Shown here piece after piece: positions 8,189 to 16,791 of a stretch of DNA of 64,000 nucleotides. Source of the stretch: Lachnospiraceae bacterium MD329 (GTDB taxonomy: Bacteria > Bacillota > Clostridia > UBA1381); NCBI GenBank assembly GCA_010206265.1, contig VIQV01000029.1, positions 124,001 through 188,000 of the forward strand. The letters run 5' to 3'. The notes under the pieces are model-generated. The model worked only from the letters and a program-made list of their open reading frames with translations, ran no database searches and was not told where the DNA came from. How positions within the stretch are numbered: position 1 is the first letter of the stretch; every line of letters begins with the position of its first letter. Made by a program: the position numbers and the translations under genes.

Positions 8189-8217
8189 TTGACAAACAAA
8201 TAGGTATATGTTATAAT
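8189..8217 (+). promoter_or_regulatory. Consensus promoter of the NUDIX gene
   Basis: TTGACA (8189-8194), 17-base spacer, TATAAT (8212-8217). Confidence 0.8.
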
Positions 8218-8264
8218 AATTTTGTTAGCAAGATAACATAATATTATACTGGGAGGAATAATCT

Positions 8265-8756
8265 ATGGGCAGAGATATTCTTTTTAATGCGGAAGATTTT
8301 ATTTTTTCGTACAGAGTTGGCGGTTTACTTATACAAAATAACAAAATATTACTTCAAAAACCTAAAAACGATAATTTTGCTATTATTGGAGGTCACGTAT
8401 CAAGCCTCGAAACAACCACTGAAACATTGAAAAGAGAATTTGAAGAAGAACTTCACGCAAAAATCGAAATAGACAGTTTATTTGCTGTTGGTGAAGTATT
8501 TTTCCCTTGGGGACAAAAACCCTGCCATCAAATTTGTCTGTATTATAAAGTACATTTACTAAATGATAACGATATACCGTTATACGGTTCTTTTCACGGA
8601 TATGATAATTTAGATAATGAAAGAATTGATTTAGATTTTTGTTGGGTGCCGTTAGAGGATTTAAAGAATGGATTAAAGGTATATCCGTTGGAATTGACAT
8701 CTCACATTGTGAATGATAGTAATGAAATTGTACATTTCATTTCAAAACAGATTTAA
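8265..8756 (+). CDS. NUDIX hydrolase
   Basis: 163 residues with a NUDIX box at about residues 45-68: G-x5-E-x7-REFEEEL, the metal-binding helix that supports hydrolysis of nucleoside diphosphates linked to another group. The conserved Gly near the end of the box is His here (EELHA), a modest deviation. GGGAGG precedes the ATG. The substrate is unknown; NUDIX proteins in resistance-like gene strings may act on modified nucleotides, but no such role can be claimed. It is the second single-gene unit, bounded by sibling terminators. Confidence 0.85.
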   Translation: MGRDILFNAEDFIFSYRVGGLLIQNNKILLQKPKNDNFAIIGGHVSSLETTTETLKREFEEELHAKIEIDSLFAVGEVFFPWGQKPCHQICLYYKVHLLNDNDIPLYGSFHGYDNLDNERIDLDFCWVPLEDLKNGLKVYPLELTSHIVNDSNEIVHFISKQI

Positions 8757-8760
8757 TTGA

Positions 8761-8799
8761 AGGACTGCAATTCTGATACAAGATTGCAGTCCTTTTTTA
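8761..8799 (+). terminator. Terminator hairpin, cassette repeat 3
   Basis: AGGACTGCAAT ... ATTGCAGTCCT, loop about eight bases including GATACA, followed by TTTTTTATG. It starts five bases after the NUDIX stop codon. Confidence 0.85.
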
Positions 8800-8831
8800 T
8801 GTCCGAAACGGCTTAAAATATGATATTTATA

Positions 8832-8860
8832 TTGAAAACATATACTGTTTCTGCTATAAT
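8832..8860 (+). promoter_or_regulatory. Promoter of the acetyltransferase gene
   Basis: TTGAAA (8832-8837), 17-base spacer, TATAAT (8855-8860) with extended -10 (TGC). Confidence 0.75.
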
Positions 8861-8896
8861 TGTTCTAAATATAATAAAATTATAAGGAGAAACAAT

Positions 8897-9382
8897 ATGG
8901 TATCAATAAGAAAAACCGTAAAGGAAGATGCAAGTATACTCAGTAAGATACAAAAAGAGGCATTCAAATCGTTATACGAAAAATACCACGATGAAGGAAA
9001 TCCATATCTTCGAGATGAGAACGATATTTTAAGCAGACTTGACCGTGAAGATTCGGTATACTATACAATTATGGATAATGAACAGATTGTTGGAGGAATT
9101 TTATATAAGTACAATTGTTCTACACCATTTTGTAAAATGTTAAATGATGGAGAATACTACTTATGTCGTGTATATATAAAACCTGATGTACAGGGAAAAC
9201 AAATTGCCCGTACTGCAATCAAGTTGTGCGAAGAAAATTTTACTGACGCAACCAAGTATTTTGTTGATTTCCCTGAAGATTTAGAAATGAACAGAAGATG
9301 TTACGAAAGTGCAGGATATGTTGACACAGGCAAAAGATTAAAGGTAGAAGAAAATCTCACGCTTGCTTGTTTTACAAAGTGA
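8897..9382 (+). CDS. GNAT family N-acetyltransferase
   Basis: 161 residues with the GNAT fold: an N-terminal sensing segment, a central strand (EYYLCRVYIKPDVQGKQIA, about residues 92-110) that supplies the acetyl-CoA pyrophosphate loop (V-x-x-x-Q-G-K-x-I-A), and a closing ESAGYVDTGKRL motif. It would transfer an acetyl group from acetyl-CoA to an amine; the acceptor is unknown. Third unit of the gene string. The kinase gene follows after 32 bases without its own obvious promoter, so the two are probably co-transcribed. Confidence 0.8.
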   Translation: MVSIRKTVKEDASILSKIQKEAFKSLYEKYHDEGNPYLRDENDILSRLDREDSVYYTIMDNEQIVGGILYKYNCSTPFCKMLNDGEYYLCRVYIKPDVQGKQIARTAIKLCEENFTDATKYFVDFPEDLEMNRRCYESAGYVDTGKRLKVEENLTLACFTK

Positions 9383-9414
9383 TATTATATATTAAATTTT
9401 TAGGAGAAGTACAG

Positions 9415-9789
9415 ATGTCAAAACAAAAATTAATTATTATAGCAGGCTCTCCCTGTGTGGGGAAAACAACAGTGACACAGAAACTTTTCACTTCTTATGA
9501 AAACAGCGCTTTTTTTGATGGTGATTGGGCTTGGTGTGTCAACCCATTTTCAGTTGATGATCCAAGATTACGAAATGGTGATAAAACAATGTCATTTGCC
9601 TTGTCTACATATTTAAATTCAAGTTTTGATTATGTCTTTTTTTCGTCTGTAGTTGTTGTGAATAAAACCATTCGTGAAACGATATTAAAAGACATAACTG
9701 CAAAAGATTATTCTGTTATAGGTATTACATTGACCTGTTCAGAAGAAACTTTGCTTGAACGTCATAAAAGACGCGGAGACGCAAAATAA
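9415..9789 (+). CDS. P-loop kinase-like protein, probably C-terminally truncated
   Basis: 124 residues starting at ATG 9415 (AGGAG at 9403). An upstream in-frame start at 9367 lies inside the end of the GNAT gene and has no ribosome site. The Walker A loop is GSPCVGKTT (about residues 10-18), followed by FDGDWAWCVNPF, typical of small AAA_33-like nucleotide or antibiotic kinases. The frame stops right after ERHKRRGDAK, where relatives I know of continue for about 50 more residues including a nucleotide-binding lid. It is therefore probably a decaying gene, although the fold core is intact. Confidence 0.6.
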   Translation: MSKQKLIIIAGSPCVGKTTVTQKLFTSYENSAFFDGDWAWCVNPFSVDDPRLRNGDKTMSFALSTYLNSSFDYVFFSSVVVVNKTIRETILKDITAKDYSVIGITLTCSEETLLERHKRRGDAK

Positions 9790-9830
9790 TCGCCATTATA
9801 TAATATACTATATAAATTACAATTTTAACC

Positions 9831-9859
9831 TTTACATCTTCAAAGTAATATGATAGAAT
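9831..9859 (+). promoter_or_regulatory. Promoter of the CorC/HlyC-like gene
   Basis: TTTACA (9831-9836), 17-base spacer, TAGAAT (9854-9859); GGAGG follows before the ATG at 9884. Confidence 0.65.
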
Positions 9860-9883
9860 AATCTGCGGAGGTAGATTTAATTT

Positions 9884-11134
9884 ATGGATAGTGACAGTAT
9901 AGGACAAATTTTATTTATAGCTATGCTGATTTTGATGTCGGCATATTTCTCGGCGTCAGAAACAGCGTTTTTCTCAATGAACAAAATCAGAATGAAAAAT
10001 ATGGCGTCCAACGGCAGCAAGCGTGCAGAATTGGTTTTAAAACTTGCAGAAAATTATGATAAGTTATTGTCATCAATACTTATCGGAAACAATATTGTAA
10101 ACATTGCAAGTTCATCAATTGCAACGGTTTTATTTGTAAAATGGCTCGGTAACACGGGTGTTTCCGTTTCTACTGCCGCAATGACCGTAATTGTGCTTAT
10201 CTTCGGTGAGATTACACCTAAAAGTCTTGCCAAGAATATGCCTGAACGATTCGCATTGTTTTCAGCCCCGATTTTAAGAGTGATAAATATAATTCTATCA
10301 CCGCTTAATCTCATATTTTCATTATGGCAGAAACTTGTCTATAAGGTTGTTAAACCGCCGAAGGACAGGGGCGTTACTGAAGAAGAGCTTTTGACAATGG
10401 TCGAAGAGGCTCAGAATGACGGTGAAATAAACCCTTATGAAAGTGAATTGATAAGAAACGCAATAGAATTTAACGACATAGAAGTTATTGACATACATAC
10501 CAACAGAGTAGATGTAATAGCTGTTGATTTAAACACAAGCAATGAAGAAATTGAACGCATTTTCCGTGAACACGGCTATTCAAGACTGCCTGTTTACAAA
10601 GATTCGATTGACAATATTGTCGGAATATTAAATCAAAAGGATTTTAATAACGCCTCAAAAGACGATTTTAAAATCAAAAAAATAATGAATACTCCTGTAT
10701 TTGTAGTGCCTGCTATGAAAATCTCTCAGCTGCTTACACTGCTGCAAAAGAAAAAATCACATATGGCTGTAATCATTGACGAATACGGCGGCACGGTAGG
10801 TATTGTTACGCTTGAAGATATTCTTGAAGAGCTTGTCGGAGAAATATGGGATGAACACGATGAAGTAATTGAAAATATAAAGAAAATCGGAGATAACAAA
10901 TACAAAGTTTTATGCAGTTCCGATTTGGATAATATGTTTGAAACCTTCAATGTTGAAAATGAATTTGACATTGCCACGGTAGGGGGCTGGGTAATACAGA
11001 CCTTTGAACGCATACCTGAATTCGGTGAAAGCTTTGACTATAAAAACCTGCATATAACGGTATCTAAACGTGATAACAGACACATTATTGAAATCACCGT
11101 AGAAATTATTGAAAATCAATCAACGGACGAATAA
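9884..11134 (+). CDS. CNNM/CorC (HlyC) family membrane protein with CBS pair
   Basis: 416 residues. The N-terminal DUF21/CNNM domain (about 1-180) has the motif [13 protein letters not shown] and several membrane helices. Two CBS domains follow (about 200-320), then a CorC_HlyC domain at the C-terminus (about 335-410). Family members act in magnesium or cobalt transport or export and sense adenine nucleotides through the CBS pair; the 'hemolysin' name is historical. Complete by length. It is monocistronic, with its own promoter and a bidirectional terminator shared with the convergent pectin operon. Confidence 0.9.
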   Translation: MDSDSIGQILFIAMLILMSAYFSASETAFFSMNKIRMKNMASNGSKRAELVLKLAENYDKLLSSILIGNNIVNIASSSIATVLFVKWLGNTGVSVSTAAMTVIVLIFGEITPKSLAKNMPERFALFSAPILRVINIILSPLNLIFSLWQKLVYKVVKPPKDRGVTEEELLTMVEEAQNDGEINPYESELIRNAIEFNDIEVIDIHTNRVDVIAVDLNTSNEEIERIFREHGYSRLPVYKDSIDNIVGILNQKDFNNASKDDFKIKKIMNTPVFVVPAMKISQLLTLLQKKKSHMAVIIDEYGGTVGIVTLEDILEELVGEIWDEHDEVIENIKKIGDNKYKVLCSSDLDNMFETFNVENEFDIATVGGWVIQTFERIPEFGESFDYKNLHITVSKRDNRHIIEITVEIIENQSTDE

Positions 11135-11136
11135 AC

Positions 11137-11170
11137 AAAGCCTTGTAAACTTTGATGTTTACAAGGCTTT
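11137..11170. terminator. Bidirectional terminator between convergent genes
   Basis: AAAGCCTTGTAAAC / GTTTACAAGGCTTT with loop TTTGAT, lying between the CorC-like stop (11134) and the GH106-like stop (11175). Confidence 0.88.
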
Positions 11171-11174
11171 ATTA

Positions 11175-13247
11175 TTACTGTCTTAATCCGAAAGGTATAT
11201 AACTATCTGAATATTTGTTTGCTATATTACCCGTAACAATAAGCTTTATTTCATTCTTACCGCGGCGAAGATACCGACCCACATTAAATCTGCGCCTGTA
11301 AAAGCCGACGGAACAAAATTCACCGTTCACATAACATTCCGCCATCTCCTCATACTCCGCCTCAAAATACTCATTTCCCGTATTGTAGTTCTTTTCGTAA
11401 TATGCGGTGTACGTCTTTGTAAGACTGTCCTCTTTAATCAGCTTAAAATCAAGTCCGTTTATTTTTGTTCCGACAGTCTGTTCCGCATATGAACCGTTTT
11501 TGCAGTCAAACAGTATCAGCGCGCTTTCACGACATCCGATTGATATATTTATATGTGTTCTCTGACCGTCATAACAATATGGTATCCCATAATATTCTCC
11601 GCTCCATAAATCAAATATTACAGGTGTTCCGTCAATCGGCATATCAGCCTCAAAGCAAAGTGTGGTTTCACCTTCATTCACAACAAAATACATATGAACA
11701 CCGTTTTTCACAATATGACTGACGCGCAGCTCCTTTACAGGTATTGATGTATGGAAATCAAAATCCACCACTTCATCTGCACCGCAGACATTTTTTATAT
11801 TCAAGTCTGTATCTCCGACAATATATTCGTATTCATATTCTGCAATGCATAGCTTGCCGTCCTTTACCGACGCTTTATCCAACAACGAATACGGCAGATA
11901 ATTAAACTCCTTTTGATTCTCATAAAATCCTCTGGCAATATCAGGTTTCATATCGCCGCTTTTACAAAGAACCGCTGTCTTGGCGCAGTTTTTTGAATCG
12001 GTCATAATGTATGATATTCTTTTTATATAATCGGAAAACAGTTTATAATGTTTCCACCATATATTATTCGGTCCGACGTCGGGCGGACGTTCGTCCTTCC
12101 GTTTTCCCTCTATGCTGTAATAAAATGCGTGAGGAATAAACATATTAACTCCTCTTACACCAAGCCAGTCAATATACCATTTCATATCGTCGGCCGTAAA
12201 GTACCACGGTATTTCATTTCTGGAACACACTCCAAAGCACTCGTTTGAATTTCTGCGTTTTTTCATATGGCGCGCCGCGTCAGAAGTACACTTCGCCTGA
12301 ACCGAATGCACGCCGTCTACACTGCCTTTTTCGGGTGATACCCAGCGAAAAACCAAGTCTTGACCTGCTATGTGAAAATACATTTCCTCGTCAATATCGT
12401 CGCTTTCCTTCGGGTGTCCCATAAGCGCTATATTATGCGCTCCGCACCAGTCAGACAGCTTTTTATAATACACGTTATTCAGCCTTTGCCTGACTATATT
12501 TTTGTATAATTCTGTCGTTGTGTTCGGTTTGTTTTCAAACAGACCTTCAAGCTCGGAAAGCTCTCCGCCTGCTGAGGTTATGTCATTTTCAAGTCCGTTT
12601 GTCCATTCAAAATATCTGCCTGCGCACCTTCCGAGTATACACGGCTCGTCAGTAAAAAATCCTATAACAGTATTACCGAAAAACTTACTTAAATGTTTAT
12701 AATACTGTTCGTGAGTAAGTTCAATAAACTTATCAACCGCGTCACCGTTTAAAATATCCGCCGATGGTGGGGCATTATTTTCTCCGTCGTCCTCACCGAA
12801 ATGTATACCGCGGATAGTACCGCCGCATTTTTTACTTACGATATATTTACCGCCGCTTAATTTAACGATTACATTTCCGTCAGACGGGTTATCGGTAAGC
12901 GTAATACCAACCGACGAAAATTCGGGATTTGATTTTACAACAAGCCCGTGAGCACTGCCCGACGGATACATAGCCTCGTCATACAAAACTATTTTCATAT
13001 CCAGTTCTGCCGCCGATTCAACAATGAAACGTATGATTTCAAAATACTCCTCCGACAGATAAACAAAATCCTCCGGCAGACCGATTCTTGGGTGAAGAAC
13101 AACACCATTTACGCCCTTTTCATTAAAATCCTCAAGCTGACGTTTCAGCTCTGTCCTGTCAAGTCTGTCGTTTAAAAACCAGAACGGTATAGGTGAAAAT
13201 TCCTTAATTGGATTTTTCAGTGAGTCAATCATTTCTCTGACCGTCAT
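11175..13247 (-). CDS. GH106-like alpha-L-rhamnosidase family protein
   Basis: 690 residues without a signal peptide. The N-terminus (PFWFLNDRLDRTELKRQLED, then GVVLHPRIGL) and the segment LYDEAMYPSGSAHG match the barrel start of GH106 alpha-L-rhamnosidases and related proteins. A C-terminal beta-sandwich (VNGEFCSVGFYRRRF...) resembles the sugar-binding domain of GH2/GH106. It is shorter than typical secreted GH106 enzymes (often over 900 residues). Last gene of the rhamnogalacturonan operon, overlapping the GH28 gene by four bases. A cytoplasmic enzyme removing rhamnose from oligosaccharides taken up by the cell is the likely role; the exact family number is not certain. Confidence 0.6.
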   Translation of the reverse strand: MTVREMIDSLKNPIKEFSPIPFWFLNDRLDRTELKRQLEDFNEKGVNGVVLHPRIGLPEDFVYLSEEYFEIIRFIVESAAELDMKIVLYDEAMYPSGSAHGLVVKSNPEFSSVGITLTDNPSDGNVIVKLSGGKYIVSKKCGGTIRGIHFGEDDGENNAPPSADILNGDAVDKFIELTHEQYYKHLSKFFGNTVIGFFTDEPCILGRCAGRYFEWTNGLENDITSAGGELSELEGLFENKPNTTTELYKNIVRQRLNNVYYKKLSDWCGAHNIALMGHPKESDDIDEEMYFHIAGQDLVFRWVSPEKGSVDGVHSVQAKCTSDAARHMKKRRNSNECFGVCSRNEIPWYFTADDMKWYIDWLGVRGVNMFIPHAFYYSIEGKRKDERPPDVGPNNIWWKHYKLFSDYIKRISYIMTDSKNCAKTAVLCKSGDMKPDIARGFYENQKEFNYLPYSLLDKASVKDGKLCIAEYEYEYIVGDTDLNIKNVCGADEVVDFDFHTSIPVKELRVSHIVKNGVHMYFVVNEGETTLCFEADMPIDGTPVIFDLWSGEYYGIPYCYDGQRTHINISIGCRESALILFDCKNGSYAEQTVGTKINGLDFKLIKEDSLTKTYTAYYEKNYNTGNEYFEAEYEEMAECYVNGEFCSVGFYRRRFNVGRYLRRGKNEIKLIVTGNIANKYSDSYIPFGLRQ

Positions 13248-14497
13248 TTAATTTCCTCCCGTGTTGTTTCCTCAAAAACGTAATTCTCGCCTTCGTCCGC
13301 CGACACTGTTACATTTTTCATCTTCAGTCTGTCCGTAAAATATGCCTTCATTCCGTACTTACCTACAGCTGAAACATTTTCAAGCGTTATATCGGCGCAG
13401 TGCATTTCAGGCAAGCCCGAAATATAAATTGCATTGCCGCCGCAGGTATGCACTTTTGCATTACGGAAAGTAACATTCCTTATAACAGGCGTTTCTTCGC
13501 TTACAGGCTGAAGCTCTTTTGAAATCTCGTCATTGCTGTAATAGCTGTCAACATAAATACCGCCCCTGAACCATTTACAGTCGCTATGCTCTGTATCGGT
13601 GTTGCAAAGCTCGGTATTTTCAAATAGAATATCTTCTATCACTCCGCCTCTGCCGCGGCATGTTTTAACACTGCCTATACTAAACGTGTTATTAAATAAA
13701 CAATCACGCACAGTCACATTACGCACACCGCCCGACATCTCACTGCCTACAGCAACTCCGAATCCGCTCTCAAAACGACAGTTTGAAATATGTATATTTT
13801 CACTTATCATTGCAGCGGCTCTGCCCTCGGCGTCTTTGCCCGATTTTATTGCTATGCAGTCGTCCTGACTTGCAATCAGTGAATTTGTAATGAATACGTT
13901 TCTGCACGAATCACAGTCTATACCGTCGCCGTTAAATATATCCTCATAACGCCGTCCGTGCTCGTCGTACTTCGTATAGATTTTCACACCGTCTATTTTA
14001 ACGTCGGTACAGTTAATCAGGTGCAGGCACCACGCAGGCGACTGCCTTACCGTCACATTTCGTATACATATTTCCGACGAATTTCTGATACACACTGCGC
14101 GTCCGCGCGCGCCCTTTCTTTCACTCATTTCCTTACGAAACAGTTCAACACCGTTTGCGTCGATTGTGCCTTTACCGTCGATTGTAAGACCGCGTACACC
14201 GCCTTCGTCCATACCCGCATTTATCAGCGAAGAATAGCACTCCGTTTCCCTGCCCTCCCAGCGGTAGGTTTTTATCGGAAAATCATCAGTATTTCCGCTG
14301 CCTTTTATCACAGCGTCCTGTTCTATAAAAAATGTCATATTGCTTTTTAAAAATAACGCTCCGCTGACATATGTTCCCTGCGGTATATATACCCTGCCTC
14401 CTTCGGGGCATTGGTCAATTGCTTTCTGCATAGCTTTCGTGCTAACCGTAATACCGTTTTTATCAGCTCCGAAATCAAGAATATTAAGCTCCTGCAT
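13244..14497 (-). CDS. GH28 family glycoside hydrolase (polygalacturonase-like)
   Basis: 417 residues forming a parallel beta-helix. GH28 catalytic segments are recognisable: NGDGID (about residue 228) and SQDDCIAIKSG (about 250), which supply the acidic residues. The usual GHG histidine position reads SGFGVAVGSEMSGG, so His is replaced by Phe, and the RIK site reads SVKTCRGRGG, so Arg is lost. No signal peptide: it would act inside the cell on galacturonic-acid-containing oligosaccharides. It sits between the GH127 and GH106-like genes in one operon. The altered motifs suggest a GH28 subgroup with another specificity rather than a classic polygalacturonase. Confidence 0.85.
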   Translation of the reverse strand: MQELNILDFGADKNGITVSTKAMQKAIDQCPEGGRVYIPQGTYVSGALFLKSNMTFFIEQDAVIKGSGNTDDFPIKTYRWEGRETECYSSLINAGMDEGGVRGLTIDGKGTIDANGVELFRKEMSERKGARGRAVCIRNSSEICIRNVTVRQSPAWCLHLINCTDVKIDGVKIYTKYDEHGRRYEDIFNGDGIDCDSCRNVFITNSLIASQDDCIAIKSGKDAEGRAAAMISENIHISNCRFESGFGVAVGSEMSGGVRNVTVRDCLFNNTFSIGSVKTCRGRGGVIEDILFENTELCNTDTEHSDCKWFRGGIYVDSYYSNDEISKELQPVSEETPVIRNVTFRNAKVHTCGGNAIYISGLPEMHCADITLENVSAVGKYGMKAYFTDRLKMKNVTVSADEGENYVFEETTREEIK

Positions 14498-14498
14498 A

Positions 14499-16778
14499 TT
14501 ATATCTCCTTTTTTGTACGGCATATTTTCAACTCAAAAACCCTTCCTGCCGCCTTACCTTCACCCGTCGGACGGAATTTAACCGTTATCTTTTCTTTATT
14601 CTCCGTCAACTTACGGGGAATTTCATAGTAAACATAAAACAGCTTTTCCTGCGAATTGTTTTCAAGCTTTTGCACACCGATTACCTCATTATCAGCAAGA
14701 ATTTCAAACTCACGCTCATACTCCCCGTCATTTCCGCTGTACAGCGCCGCCAGACAGTTATCCCCACCGCAAACCTTCATTTCATAGCTGAAATAACCGT
14801 CACTGCCCCTTGCCTCACGCCAGCCTCTTGCGGCAGTATCGGAATATCCCGAATACGAGTTATTCTTCTTCATAGCGTGGTCAACCTCAGGCTGCTGCTC
14901 ATTCGGGCGCACAATATCTATTATTACGCTTTCAGGCTCATATACGGTTTTTTCGGATTTTTCATCTGTACCGTAAACATTCCAGTAGAGCGAATAACGC
15001 TGATGGTGCAGGTCAAAATACGGAATAAGTTTTATCTTGTTTCCCTGCGAGGTCATTTCAAATTCAAGCCTTGACAGGTCAATTGGCTTAATAAACGTAT
15101 CCGGATTTTTGTCCGATACCACAATATCATTTACAATAATATCCCCGTGCAAGTCAAGCGAGGTATGGTCGCTGACAATATCACACGCAGGAAAATTCTC
15201 CGTACCGAGCGCACCTGCAAGCACTGTGGGACCGTACATAAACGCCGTCTTATGACTGTCGTCACGCGCAGTATAAATATGAAGTCCCATCGGAAACATT
15301 ACCGTTATTGTATCGCCTGCGTTCCAGTGACGTTCAATTGTATAATAACCCGTCTTTGAAACGTTTAGCGCCTCACCGTCGTTTACCTTAACTGCCGCCG
15401 CGCCTTTTATCCACGCAGGTATTCTGATTTTAACCGACGCGTCTGCATTTCCCTCTTCAACTTTTATAACAACGTTTTCTTCATACGGATAATTTGTAGT
15501 CTGAGAAAGCTTTAACCCCTTTTCACTCCAATTAACCAATGACGAAATAAACTGATTTATATAAATGTCATTTCCGTCCTTGTAATATATGTTTCTTGTA
15601 TAGCGCGCAGGGTTTTCCATACCGCTGCCGACACAGCACCAAAAAGAATCCTCCTTTGTGGAGTATACCTTAAAATGTCCCTGCTTTGTTGCCATAAAAT
15701 ATGTTTTCATACCGCTTTGAGGGTCCTGCGAGGCAAGTATATGGTTAAATAATGCTTTTTCATAATAGTCCATATATTCCGCCTTGTGCTCCCAGTTGTA
15801 AAGGTATTCCGCAAGTTTCATCATATTGTATGTGTTGCAGGTTTCGCAGGTCTGCGTACTGAGCGTTTCCTCGGCAACAGACCCGAAATGTTCGTGGTCT
15901 GAATTTCCGCCGATACAGTAGGAACGGTGATTGACTACAGTATTATAAAAAAACTCTGCCGCCCTGCGATAATTCTCTTTGTTTTTATCTATATCATAAA
16001 TCGCCGCCGCGCCTAAAATTTTCGGTATCTGCGTATTGGCGTGCTTACCCTGAAGTTCGTCCCTGCCCTCGGACAGAGGCTCTATAACGGCGGACTGCGA
16101 AAACCGCACCGCCAAATTAAAATACTTTCTGTCACCTGTAATAACATAAAGTTCCGCCATTGCCTCATTCATTCCGCCGTACTCACAGGTAAGCATTTTA
16201 CTGAACTTTTCCTCCGACATACCGCCTGTAACGTTTACAGCCCAGTCGGCGAAACTGCGCACAACCTCTAAGGCGGTTTCATTATCCGCCAGCTTGTACG
16301 CGTCGATAAGTCCCTGATAAATTTTATGCAGTGAATACCACGGCACCCAATAGCCGTTTAAGTCAAACGCGCTCACTTCAAATTCTCCCGAAAGCGCATT
16401 TTCAAAGCCTGTCTTTTCAAAACCGCCGATATAACCGCTGCCGTCAAGCCGCTGATATTCTGCTAATTTAGAAACTGTATAATCAAGCTTGGCCTTGATT
16501 TTTTCATCACCTGTAACGGCGTACATATCAGCCGCCGCGCTTAACCAGTGACCTAGCGAATGACCTGCTATTCCCCTGTCCTGATAGCCTCGGTAATTGT
16601 AAGCCTCCCAGCCGCCGTAGAATTTTGAAGTATCTGTCATTGCGCCTGCCGAATAGGCTATCGGCGCAAGAAGTCTGTCGGGGTCAAGCGAAAGCACAAA
16701 CGCTTTTCCCGTGTCCTGCGAGGTTTTGAATATTCCGTCGGTCAGCAAAACCTCTCCTGCTTTAAATGGATTTCCCAT
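14499..16778 (-). CDS. GH127 beta-L-arabinofuranosidase (DUF1680 family)
   Basis: About 759 residues. The (alpha/alpha)6 barrel region includes GHSLGHWLSAAA, and the Cys-rich active-site segments TCETCNTYNMMKL and CCVGSGMENP match the zinc-binding cysteines and the cysteine nucleophile region of GH127. It removes beta-linked L-arabinofuranose, found on pectin side chains and plant glycoproteins. The start is ATG 16778 because GAGGAG lies five bases before it; an in-frame ATG at 16817 would run into the preceding gene and lacks a site. No signal peptide. Two bases separate its stop from the GH28 gene. Confidence 0.88.
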   Translation of the reverse strand: MGNPFKAGEVLLTDGIFKTSQDTGKAFVLSLDPDRLLAPIAYSAGAMTDTSKFYGGWEAYNYRGYQDRGIAGHSLGHWLSAAADMYAVTGDEKIKAKLDYTVSKLAEYQRLDGSGYIGGFEKTGFENALSGEFEVSAFDLNGYWVPWYSLHKIYQGLIDAYKLADNETALEVVRSFADWAVNVTGGMSEEKFSKMLTCEYGGMNEAMAELYVITGDRKYFNLAVRFSQSAVIEPLSEGRDELQGKHANTQIPKILGAAAIYDIDKNKENYRRAAEFFYNTVVNHRSYCIGGNSDHEHFGSVAEETLSTQTCETCNTYNMMKLAEYLYNWEHKAEYMDYYEKALFNHILASQDPQSGMKTYFMATKQGHFKVYSTKEDSFWCCVGSGMENPARYTRNIYYKDGNDIYINQFISSLVNWSEKGLKLSQTTNYPYEENVVIKVEEGNADASVKIRIPAWIKGAAAVKVNDGEALNVSKTGYYTIERHWNAGDTITVMFPMGLHIYTARDDSHKTAFMYGPTVLAGALGTENFPACDIVSDHTSLDLHGDIIVNDIVVSDKNPDTFIKPIDLSRLEFEMTSQGNKIKLIPYFDLHHQRYSLYWNVYGTDEKSEKTVYEPESVIIDIVRPNEQQPEVDHAMKKNNSYSGYSDTAARGWREARGSDGYFSYEMKVCGGDNCLAALYSGNDGEYEREFEILADNEVIGVQKLENNSQEKLFYVYYEIPRKLTENKEKITVKFRPTGEGKAAGRVFELKICRTKKEI

Positions 16779-16791
16779 ATTTTCTCCTCGC

